Source of the DNA: Solirubrobacteraceae bacterium | GTDB lineage: Bacteria; Actinomycetota; Thermoleophilia; Solirubrobacterales; Solirubrobacteraceae | Length of the DNA: 64,000 nt | Direction of reading: 5' to 3' | Assembly: GCA_030151725.1 (NCBI GenBank) | Contig: JASLDD010000113.1 | Coordinates: 1-64,000 of the forward strand | Shown here: piece by piece, positions 8,914-16,889 of the stretch | Numbering within the stretch: the first letter of the stretch is position 1 | Layout of the letters: each line of letters begins with the position of its first letter | The notes under the pieces: model-generated | Told to the model about the DNA's origin: nothing | Databases searched by the model: none | What the model saw: only the letters and a program-made list of their open reading frames with translations | Program-made: the position numbers and the translations under genes

Positions 8914-9840
8914 ATGAGCGAGCCGCAAGTGAGCGTGATCATGGCGGCCTACAACGCCGAGCCGTTCATCGTCGAGGCCGTGGAGAGCGTGTTCGCGCAG
9001 ACGTTCGCCGACTGGGAGCTGATCATCTCCGACGACGGCTCAACCGACGACACGCCTGAGATCGCCCGCGCCCTCGCCGAGCGCGACCCCGACAGGGTTC
9101 GGGTGATTCGCGCCGAGCGCAACCAGGGCAAGCCGTTCGCGCTGAACCGGGCGCTGGCGGTCCGCCGCGGCGAGTTGATCGCGTGGCTGGACGGCGACGA
9201 TGTGATGCTGCCCGACAAGCTCGCCCGCCAGGTGGCGGCGCTCGACCGCGAGCCGCACGCCGCCGGTTGCACTCACGACGCGGAGATGTTCGAGTCCGAC
9301 AGCGGCCACGTGATCGGGCGCTTCTCGCAAGTCGCCAACGGCGGCCCGCTGCGCAGTGGCGGCATCGAGCTGTGGTTCGATCCCACGTACAAGATGCTGC
9401 CCTCGGCGACCATGATCCGCTCGTCGCTGTGTCCGGCCGAGGGCTTTGACGAACGGCTGGCCTTCACCAACGACTGGCTGTTCGACATCGAGGTCTTCCG
9501 CCACGGCCGCTGCATCGCAATCGACGACGTGCTCGTTCGCTATCGCCGCCACTCAGACAACTTCACCAGCCGCGCCGAGGCATCGGGGGCGGCCTATGAA
9601 GAGGGCCTGATCGCGATGGCGATCGTCACCGCGCGCCATCCCGAGCTCCAGCGCCGGGCACGCACGATGAGCACGGCGATCATGCTCGGCCAGGCGCGCA
9701 GGCGCGCAGGACTGCGCGAGTGGACGGCGGCAGCGCGCTACGGTGCGGCCGCGCTGGGGACGGGCGGCGTCTCGGGACTGCTCGGGGTCGCCTCGGCGAT
9801 GACCCGCTCGGCGCGGCGTCGTGGGCCTGGCGGACGCTAG
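8914..9840 (+). CDS. GT2 family glycosyltransferase
   Basis: A 308-residue classical GT-A enzyme: VSVIMAAYNAEPFI at the start, ISDDGSTDDT (about 38-47) and the metal site WLDGDD (about 90-95) are intact. It follows the hypothetical gene after 14 bases on the same strand, so the two are probably co-transcribed. Its last four bases overlap the end of a convergent GT2 gene. The donor sugar is not predictable from the sequence. Confidence 0.9.
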   Translation: MSEPQVSVIMAAYNAEPFIVEAVESVFAQTFADWELIISDDGSTDDTPEIARALAERDPDRVRVIRAERNQGKPFALNRALAVRRGELIAWLDGDDVMLPDKLARQVAALDREPHAAGCTHDAEMFESDSGHVIGRFSQVANGGPLRSGGIELWFDPTYKMLPSATMIRSSLCPAEGFDERLAFTNDWLFDIEVFRHGRCIAIDDVLVRYRRHSDNFTSRAEASGAAYEEGLIAMAIVTARHPELQRRARTMSTAIMLGQARRRAGLREWTAAARYGAAALGTGGVSGLLGVASAMTRSARRRGPGGR

Positions 9841-10778
9841 GTCGGGCGCAGACCCAGCCGTCCCGCCCGTGCGTCGGCGTAGCCGTCGCGAACAGCCCGC
9901 AGCGCCGCTCGTCGGTCGGCACGGGTAAGGGCGTGCAGCGTGAACGTGGCCAGGATCGCTCCGCGGCGCATGCCCCTGCCGAGCGATCCGAGGGGTCGGC
10001 GCCGCTCGAGCACGGTCACGGTGTTGCGCACGCCGTAGTAGAGCGTGTGCGTCGAGGCGGCCTCTCCACCGGTGGAGGCTGAGACGCTGTGCCACGCCCG
10101 GGCGCCCGGCGCGAAAACGACCTCCAAGCCGGCGGCGCGCACGCGCAGCGCCCAGTCGACGTCCTCGACGTAGGCGAACAGGTCCTCGTCGAGCAGCCCC
10201 ACGGACTCGATCGCCTCGCGCGAAATCGCCATCAGCGCGCCGACGGCTCTGCCCGTGTCCTGGATGCGGCTGTAGCTCGGTCCGTCCTGACGGCCGTAGC
10301 CGCTCGGGCGACCCGAGTAGCCGAGCAGCTCGCTCACGCGCTGTCCGGCAAACCAAAGCGTCTGCGGGCGCTCGGCGAAGTAGACCTTGCCGGCGAGGAT
10401 GCCCGCGCGTGGCCGTGCCGCTGCCGCGCGTTCGAAGCCCTCGACCACGTCTGCGGCGACCGTCGCATCGTTGTTGACGAGCATCACCCAGCGTGCGTTG
10501 TGCTCGAGCGCGCGGCGGATGCCGAGGTTGTTGCCACCTGCATAGCCCAGGTTCGCGCCGGCCTCGATCAGCGTGATGTGCGGGAACCGCTCGGCGATCG
10601 CCTGCTGTGAGCCGTCGCTCGATCCGTTGTCCACGCACACGATCGCGAACTCCGGATGGTCGATCCGGGAGAGCGAGTCAAGGCACCTCAGCGTGTCCTC
10701 ACGGCCGTTCCAGTTGAGCACAATCGCATGCCAGGCGGGACTCGCTGAGGTTCTCTGAGCGGCTCTGACAGAGGACAT
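9837..10778 (-). CDS. GT2 family glycosyltransferase (rhamnosyltransferase-like)
   Basis: A 313-residue GT2 enzyme with HAIVLNWNGREDT near the N-terminus, VCVDNGSSDGSQ, the LVNNDA metal site and the later YVEDVDWALRVRAAG motif seen in rhamnosyltransferase-like proteins. I start it at the ATG at 10778 (MSSVRAAQ); longer frames upstream are not protein-like. It is convergent with the previous GT2 gene, overlapping four bases, and divergent from the large membrane protein at 10864. Confidence 0.88.
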   Translation of the reverse strand: MSSVRAAQRTSASPAWHAIVLNWNGREDTLRCLDSLSRIDHPEFAIVCVDNGSSDGSQQAIAERFPHITLIEAGANLGYAGGNNLGIRRALEHNARWVMLVNNDATVAADVVEGFERAAAARPRAGILAGKVYFAERPQTLWFAGQRVSELLGYSGRPSGYGRQDGPSYSRIQDTGRAVGALMAISREAIESVGLLDEDLFAYVEDVDWALRVRAAGLEVVFAPGARAWHSVSASTGGEAASTHTLYYGVRNTVTVLERRRPLGSLGRGMRRGAILATFTLHALTRADRRAALRAVRDGYADARAGRLGLRPT

Positions 10779-10850
10779 GGGCACGACAGTATGGCCCCGC
10801 AAAGCCCGCCAACACGAACCCGGGTGAAGCATCGCGGCCGCCGAAGCCGC

Positions 10851-10856
10851 TATAGA
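10851..10856 (+). promoter_or_regulatory. Candidate -10 element (TATAGA)
   Basis: TATAGA ends seven bases before the TTG start of the 824-residue membrane protein. With this spacing transcription would begin at or within a base or two of the start codon, so the message would be leaderless. No good -35 is visible. Confidence 0.4.
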
Positions 10857-10863
10857 TGCCCGC

Positions 10864-13338
10864 TTGGCCGGATCGTTCCTAGGCGCCTGGGCCCTCTTCC
10901 CACTCGTCCTTCTCATCGCCAGCGCCGGCTGCGGTCTGCTCGTTCGCAGGCTCGCTGCCGGCGAGCTGTCGCTGCTGCTCGTGGCGCCCGTGGGCTTCGC
11001 CCTCGTGGTGGTTATCTGCGCGTTCGCCACCTCCTACGAATGGCTCGCCCCGGCCGCCGGCCCAGTCGTGGCGCTGGTCACCGTGATCGGCCTGGCACTC
11101 GAGGCTCGAGGGCGCAAATCGACGCGAACGCTCCCGCGCCCCGGGCCGTGGATCTGGCCGACGATCGCCGCGCTGATCGCCTTTGCTGCGATCGGCGGCC
11201 CGGTCTTCTTCACCGGCAACGTCGGCTGGACCGGCTACACGCGAATCGTCGACATCGCCTTCCAGATGGACTTCGCGCAGCACCTGGCCGAAGCCGGGCG
11301 CGCGCTGCCGCCCAACGGCAACTCCTCCTTCTACATAGTCGCCGCCAAGCTCATCGGCATCGGCTATCCCGGTGGCGCCCAGGCAACGCTAGGGGCGATG
11401 GCGAAACTGCTGCACACGGACGTCGCATGGTGCTACCAGTCGTTCCTCGCCTTCACGGCCGCCATGGGCGCCCTCGCGATCTTCTCCACGCTCGGGCGCG
11501 TCACGCGCAACCCGCTGCTGCGCTGCGCGGGCGCCGCCGTTGCGATCCAACCGAACATCCTCTACGGCTACACGCTGGAGGCCGGCATCAAGGAGCTCAC
11601 CACCGCTGCTCTGTTGCTGGTTGTGGTGGCGGTCTTCGCCGACGGCGTCCCAGGCGAGGGCTCGAGACGACGGCCTGTCGCGCTCGCCGTCGCCGTCTCC
11701 GGTGCCTTCGGCTCGTTCAGCCTCGGGATCGCGCCCTGGCTAGGGCTGCTGCTGCTAGGGATGCTGATCATCTCCTTCTCGCGGCGCAAAGGGCACTGGC
11801 GCGTGGTGCAGAGTTGGGTCGTGTTTGCGGTGGTGGCGATCGTCATTTCGCTGCCGGGGCTCATCACGGCCGCCAAACTCGCCACCGTTGCCGGCTCTGC
11901 CATCGGCGGAGTGGTCGACCTGGGACTCGGCAACCTGGCCGCCCCGGTCTCCAGATGGGCAGCGGCCGGCGCCTACTACACGGGCGACTATCGCTACCCG
12001 CTGACGCACACCACCTCCAGTCACATCTTCGACGTGGCGATCCTCGCGCTCGCCGTGATCGGCGTCGTGTGCGCCGCCTTCCACAGGCGCTGGCCGATCG
12101 TGGTCCTCGGCATCACCGCTCCCGTGGCCCTCTACTACTTCCTTCAGCACAGCACGGCCTGGATCCAGCTCAAGTCGTTCACGATCACCGCCGCCTTCGT
12201 CGTGCTGCTCTCCTTCGTGGGCGCCGCGGCGCTGCAGAGCTCTCGCCGTCGCTGGCTGAGCGGCCTCGGATGGCTGGGCGCGTTGGTCGTGACGGGGAGC
12301 ATCCTCTACGGCAACGCGCTGATCTACCACGACACGTCTGTCGCACCCGGCGTGCGTTACCACGACCTGGCGGCGATCGCCGCCCGCTACGCAGGCAAGG
12401 GGCCGACCCTCGATCCAAACTTCGACGAGTACGCCGAGTACTTCCTGCGACACGAGAGCGGCAGCTCGATAGTCGATCCGGCCAACCTCTCCTTCGAGGT
12501 TCGCCCCGGCGTCCCCGCGCCCCCCGGCGGCGTGAGCTTCGGCTGGGATCTCAACCAGCTGCTCCCCGCCTACGTCCAGCACTTCCCCCTGATCGTGCTG
12601 CCCCGCAGCCCGATCTCCAGCCGCCCGCCGGCCAACTACGACCTCATCAGCAGGAGCAACTACTTCGACGTATGGCGCAGAGACCGCCCCGCCTCATCTG
12701 TGCTCGAACACTTCCCGCTCTCAGACCTGCCCACCGAGCGCACGCCGAAGTACTGCCGCCACGTGGTGGCGCTCGCGCGCAAGGCCGGCCCGAGCGCCCA
12801 GATCGCATACGCGCAGGGCTCGACCGTGGCCGTCGTCAACCCCGTCGAAGGCACCCACCCGGACTACTGGAAACTGCTTGGTCCCGGCACGCTTGCGACC
12901 TACGGAGCGGGCACCGACGAACTGAAGCTCTCTCTCCCACGCACGCTGCGATACAGCCTGTGGGTACAGGGCTCGATCGGACGCCCACTGACGGTCTACC
13001 TCGACGGCAAGCGCCTCACGAGCATCGGCTACGAAGAGCGCTACCCGGGTCAGTTCCTGCTGCTCACCAAACTCACCATCTCGGCGGGCAAGCACACGCT
13101 GAAGATCGTCCGTCCCGGCGGGAGCCTGCATCCCGGCAGCGGCGATCCCTCGCCCGAAACGGTCGGACGCACGCTCGGCGCGATTGTCTTCAGCAGCGAA
13201 AGCTCGAACAGCACGCGCGTCCATGTGGCCCCCGCAAGTCGGGCAGCGCAGCTGTGCGCCGCGCACGTGGGTTACCAGTGGCTCGAGCTGCTCAAACCCG
13301 GAGCCGCCCCGCCGGACGCGTTGCCCGCCGAAGCCTGA
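10864..13338 (+). CDS. Large polytopic membrane protein, possibly GT-C-like
   Basis: An 824-residue protein. About the first 480 residues hold roughly 12 hydrophobic helices; the last 340 are soluble and probably extracytoplasmic. The first large loop contains VDIAFQMDFAQHLAEAGRALP, with acidic residues where GT-C enzymes keep their catalytic carboxylate, and is followed by a short amphipathic stretch. This topology resembles GT-C enzymes that use polyprenyl-phosphate sugars on the outer membrane face, but no family signature is clear. It starts with TTG and a TATAGA box lies just upstream. It ends five bases before the end of the convergent 808-residue gene. Confidence 0.8.
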   Translation: MAGSFLGAWALFPLVLLIASAGCGLLVRRLAAGELSLLLVAPVGFALVVVICAFATSYEWLAPAAGPVVALVTVIGLALEARGRKSTRTLPRPGPWIWPTIAALIAFAAIGGPVFFTGNVGWTGYTRIVDIAFQMDFAQHLAEAGRALPPNGNSSFYIVAAKLIGIGYPGGAQATLGAMAKLLHTDVAWCYQSFLAFTAAMGALAIFSTLGRVTRNPLLRCAGAAVAIQPNILYGYTLEAGIKELTTAALLLVVVAVFADGVPGEGSRRRPVALAVAVSGAFGSFSLGIAPWLGLLLLGMLIISFSRRKGHWRVVQSWVVFAVVAIVISLPGLITAAKLATVAGSAIGGVVDLGLGNLAAPVSRWAAAGAYYTGDYRYPLTHTTSSHIFDVAILALAVIGVVCAAFHRRWPIVVLGITAPVALYYFLQHSTAWIQLKSFTITAAFVVLLSFVGAAALQSSRRRWLSGLGWLGALVVTGSILYGNALIYHDTSVAPGVRYHDLAAIAARYAGKGPTLDPNFDEYAEYFLRHESGSSIVDPANLSFEVRPGVPAPPGGVSFGWDLNQLLPAYVQHFPLIVLPRSPISSRPPANYDLISRSNYFDVWRRDRPASSVLEHFPLSDLPTERTPKYCRHVVALARKAGPSAQIAYAQGSTVAVVNPVEGTHPDYWKLLGPGTLATYGAGTDELKLSLPRTLRYSLWVQGSIGRPLTVYLDGKRLTSIGYEERYPGQFLLLTKLTISAGKHTLKIVRPGGSLHPGSGDPSPETVGRTLGAIVFSSESSNSTRVHVAPASRAAQLCAAHVGYQWLELLKPGAAPPDALPAEA

Positions 13339-13343
13339 TCGGT

Positions 13344-15770
13344 TTACGAGGACAGCTCCTCCAGGCGCCGGCGCATCGCCGCCCCGGTCGCCTGCGGCGA
13401 GAGCGTGCGCGCGATGTCTGTGGCCGCCTGGGCACCCCGCCGCGCTGCCTCGGCGGGATCGTCGTGCACCTGGCGCATCAGCTGGGCAGCGTGCTCGACG
13501 CTCGGATCGGCCCATTCACCCTCGGGGGGATAGATCTCGCATTCAGGTCCCACACGCCCGATCGTGTAGTCGACCAGGTAGCTGTTCTCGACGCTCATGA
13601 AATCGACATTCCCCGAGTAGCCGGTCGCGATCACGGGCTTGCCGATCGCCATCGCCTCCGCCATCGTCAGACCAAATCCCTCGGCGCGGTGCAGCGAGAC
13701 GTAGCAATCGCATGCCCCCATCAGGCCGCCGAGCTCCTCTCGGGTGAGCGAGCGATCGACCACGTGGATGTCGGGGCGCCCATCCGCTGCCCACAGCACC
13801 TCCTCCTCAGCCAGCGGGCGCAGCGGCGCGTTGATCGTCTTGATCAACAGTTGCGGTCCCTCGCCCGGCTCGAACGCCAGCTTGAACGCCTCCACGAGCC
13901 CGACGGGGTTCTTGCGCTGCACGGTGCTGAGGTAGTCGAACACGAACAGGAACAGAAAGCCCTGCCCGACCCCCAGGCGCAGCGGCTGCGCCTCGCTCTT
14001 CGGTGCCTGCACCGGGGGGGCGAGCGCACGCACTGGCACGGGTGCAACCGCGCCGATGTTCTCGGCCATGAACCGCGAGTAGACCCAGATCTCATCCACC
14101 AGGGCAAACGCCCTCTGCCAGCGCTCGGGCACGCTGTTGGTCTCCCAGCCCCAGATGCCAATCCGCGGGCCCTCGAAGTAGTCCTCGCCCAGGCGCTCCA
14201 CGAAGGCGGGGAGCTCGTCGGCATTCACCGCCACGATCTCAAAGCCATGACGGCCGGAGTGCACGAGGTCGTCGAAGTCGTGCCGGCCGTACTCGGCTGC
14301 GAGGTCAACCGGGAGCGCCAGATGGTGCAGGGGCACGCTCACCGTGCTCACCGGCACGCCGGCCGCGCCCAGCGCCTCCACGTAGCCGCGCGCAGCCGAA
14401 CCGAGCCCGAGCGTGTGGGAGAGATAGCCGGTGACGCGCACCGCGAGGGCTCCGTCAGCCGTCGACGCCTTCGCCGTCGCGATCGCCCCAGCCTCTGCCT
14501 CGGGGGCAGCCGGTGATTTCTCCGGCGTGGAGGGGATCCGCGCTGGAGCCGGCACTGACACGCCATCATGCGGCGGCATGAAGCGCTCAGGGATTCCGAG
14601 CTCATTTCGTCCAAACGCCCAGCACCAGGCGACATAGCCCGGGCCGTCCGCGCCGTCCAGGTCCGGGTATGCGCGCAGGACGTCGGGGCGCTCGTGCGCC
14701 ACGCGATAGAAGACGTAGCGGGTGACCCCATGCTCGCCGCCTTCGGGGGCGAGCCCTGCGAGCCAGCGCATGAAGGCTGACGTCCCCTGCTCTGAGAAGA
14801 GATCCTCGAAGCGCTCCCCCAGCGCGAGCGAGCGGGCGTAGAGCGCGCGCAGCGAATCGTCATAGACGGTGCCGTCGGCCAGGCGCCGGCCGACGTCTCG
14901 ACGCAGGTCGGAGTCCTCCCAGCCGGCCCTTCGCAGCTCCTGGGCGTACTCGACGCACAGCTCGCGCAGGACAGGCGAGCGGCTAACACGCACACGGCTG
15001 GCCAGCGCGCTGAGGCGATGAGGGCGGTCCGGTTCAAAGCCAGGCAGGTTCATGAAGCGCGCCGGCCGCCCGTCGACCACGACGCCTTCGGGGGCGCGCC
15101 CGAGCGAGCGCTCGTGGAGGTTCCACATGCTCAGGTTGCAGCCAGGCTCGTCCAGCATCGCGGTCGCGAAACGCGCCGGGGCCAGCTCGAGCAGGCGTCC
15201 CAGCCATGGTCGATCCTCCGGCCGCGCGCCCACGTGTGTGCCGTCCAGCGAGCCGATCGTCGCTTCCACGTGGGCCGCCCACCACTCCAGGAAGCCTCCG
15301 GCCGCGGCGCTGCCGTCGACCCCGATGATCGTCTCGTCGATGCGCCCTGCCCGTTCCAACTGCGTGGGCGTAGGAGCGAGACCGTCGTCAGGCACGTCTG
15401 AGCTCGTGCGTGGCGCCAGCAGGACGGGACGCTCCCGCAACGCGCTCTCGACGAGCTCCAGCGGGCCGAGCACCCACGCGCTCGCCGGGAGATGCAGGAG
15501 CGAGCCGGGGGTGTGCGACATGAAGCTCCGCAGCACGTGCGGCGCGAGCAGCGCGACCAGATCTGCCTCCTCATGGCGCGCGATCAGCCGCTCGACGTCG
15601 ATGTCCAGCTCCTCGGCCGCAGAGCGCACAGGCATCTCCTCCTCGACCAAGTCGCGCCCGCCGATGAGCACCACGTCGTACGACCACTCGGGCTGATGTC
15701 GGCGCACAGAGCGCGAGAGCACTCGAGCCTCAGGCAGCATCGCGGGAGTTGCAAGCGTGAGCAGCTGCAT
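13344..15770 (-). CDS. Two-domain glycosyltransferase (unusual N-terminal domain plus GT4)
   Basis: An 808-residue fusion. The C-terminal half is a GT4 enzyme: a TGYLSHTLGLGSAARGYVEAL start, FVFDYLSTVQRKNP, and an E-x7-E in RAEGFGLTMAEAMAIGKP. The N-terminal 400 residues begin TLATPAMLPEARVLSRSVRRH and contain YDVVLIGG, a DEPGCNLSMWNLHER stretch and FMNLPGFEPDRPHRLS, a pattern found in N-terminal GT-A-like domains of some capsule glycosyltransferases. A Pro/Ala-rich linker joins the halves. The ATG shares one base with the upstream methyltransferase stop, so the genes are coupled. Two consecutive transfers by one protein would be the simplest reading. Confidence 0.84.
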   Translation of the reverse strand: MQLLTLATPAMLPEARVLSRSVRRHQPEWSYDVVLIGGRDLVEEEMPVRSAAEELDIDVERLIARHEEADLVALLAPHVLRSFMSHTPGSLLHLPASAWVLGPLELVESALRERPVLLAPRTSSDVPDDGLAPTPTQLERAGRIDETIIGVDGSAAAGGFLEWWAAHVEATIGSLDGTHVGARPEDRPWLGRLLELAPARFATAMLDEPGCNLSMWNLHERSLGRAPEGVVVDGRPARFMNLPGFEPDRPHRLSALASRVRVSRSPVLRELCVEYAQELRRAGWEDSDLRRDVGRRLADGTVYDDSLRALYARSLALGERFEDLFSEQGTSAFMRWLAGLAPEGGEHGVTRYVFYRVAHERPDVLRAYPDLDGADGPGYVAWCWAFGRNELGIPERFMPPHDGVSVPAPARIPSTPEKSPAAPEAEAGAIATAKASTADGALAVRVTGYLSHTLGLGSAARGYVEALGAAGVPVSTVSVPLHHLALPVDLAAEYGRHDFDDLVHSGRHGFEIVAVNADELPAFVERLGEDYFEGPRIGIWGWETNSVPERWQRAFALVDEIWVYSRFMAENIGAVAPVPVRALAPPVQAPKSEAQPLRLGVGQGFLFLFVFDYLSTVQRKNPVGLVEAFKLAFEPGEGPQLLIKTINAPLRPLAEEEVLWAADGRPDIHVVDRSLTREELGGLMGACDCYVSLHRAEGFGLTMAEAMAIGKPVIATGYSGNVDFMSVENSYLVDYTIGRVGPECEIYPPEGEWADPSVEHAAQLMRQVHDDPAEAARRGAQAATDIARTLSPQATGAAMRRRLEELSS

Positions 15771-16786
15771 CAGCGGGGTGCCTGCGCGGACGCAGTGGCG
15801 ACGACCGCATAGGCGGGGGCCTTGAAGCGGGCGCGCTCGAAGCTGTCGAACGTCGGAGCAAACACATAGGCCGACTCAAAGCCCGCGATCGCGCAGGTGG
15901 CGAGCGCGACCTCGGGGAAGATCGGGTGCTGGTGTGTCAGGTCGACCCAGAAGGTCTTCAGCGAGGAGATCCGATGGGGGTTGACGGTCTCGGCGATGAA
16001 CAGGCCGCCCGGCCGCAGCTTGCGCAATGAGAGCGCGAGCATGCGCTGCAGCTCTGCGTAGGGCAGATGCTCGATCACCTGCGCGCAGAAGACCGTGCCG
16101 AGGCTCCCGTCCTGCAGGCCCTCCAGGTGCGCGTTGCCATCGCCCAGCGCGACCTGCAGGCCGAGCGCGATGCAGCGGGCGACCATGCCGGGGTCCGTAT
16201 CAACACCTGCGGATGCGATGCCCTCGCTCGCAAGCATGCCGAGGAACTCCCCGCGTCCACAGCCCACGTCGAGGACCGGCGCGTGCTCGCGCACGAGCTC
16301 CAGATACGGGCGCTGCGCCTCGAGTACGCGCTCTGCCGGCCCGCGAAAGAGGTCCTCGAAGGCGGCATAGTCGGAGTCGGCGGAGCCCCGGGGTGTGCGA
16401 TACCCGAGCGCCTCGCCCACGGGCGAGGACATGATCTCGAACGGGCTGTCGGCCATATAGGGGATCGCATACAGCTCAGCCGCGATCGGCTCGACGGTCT
16501 GGCGTGCCCAGGAGGCTGTGGCGTCGGCATCGCTGACCCCTCGTCGCAGCGACTCGGTGCTCAGCACGAGCTCGCGCACAAAGCTCTCGAGGCGCTCGAT
16601 CTGCTCGGTGTGACGCTCGCCGATGCGCTCGAGCTCTGCCTCAAGGCGAGCGACAGCGCCCTGGAGAGCCGCTTCGCGGGCGCGTTGACGGGCATAGGGA
16701 CGCGCCAGGCGCGCAAGCGCTCTGCGAGCGAGCGCTCCGAAGCGCCCGCGGGAGGCCTGTGGTCCGGCGGCTGCCTGTTTGGTCAT
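15770..16786 (-). CDS. SAM-dependent methyltransferase with N-terminal coiled coil (WbdD-like chain terminator candidate)
   Basis: A 338-residue protein. Residues about 35-85 are a charged heptad-like coiled coil (ARLEAELERIGERHTEQ). The class I methyltransferase domain follows, with motif I VLDVGCGRGEFLGM (about 171-184), an acidic GVDTDPGM, and VFCAQVIEHLPYAEL. The region before motif I (DYAAFEDLFRGP) resembles the methyltransferase domain of WbdD and relatives, which cap polymannose chains before Wzm/Wzt export. No kinase domain is present. It precedes the GT4 fusion and lies 2.3 kb from Wzt/Wzm, whose Wzt has a cargo-binding C-terminus. A capping role is inference. Confidence 0.82.
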   Translation of the reverse strand: MTKQAAAGPQASRGRFGALARRALARLARPYARQRAREAALQGAVARLEAELERIGERHTEQIERLESFVRELVLSTESLRRGVSDADATASWARQTVEPIAAELYAIPYMADSPFEIMSSPVGEALGYRTPRGSADSDYAAFEDLFRGPAERVLEAQRPYLELVREHAPVLDVGCGRGEFLGMLASEGIASAGVDTDPGMVARCIALGLQVALGDGNAHLEGLQDGSLGTVFCAQVIEHLPYAELQRMLALSLRKLRPGGLFIAETVNPHRISSLKTFWVDLTHQHPIFPEVALATCAIAGFESAYVFAPTFDSFERARFKAPAYAVVATASAQAPR

Positions 16787-16889
16787 TGCTCGTGGTCGGC
16801 GGTCATCGGGGGGCGCTGGCGCGGATTATCGCCCAATGTTGCGGGCGGCCGCGCGACTGCTCTAGGCTGCCAGCTCCGTCGGCCAGGAT

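Noticed and set aside
10791..14516. A 1241-codon open frame on the plus strand
   Set aside because: Arg/Ala/His-rich composition and full overlap with two well-supported genes in other frames; it is a shadow in GC-rich DNA.
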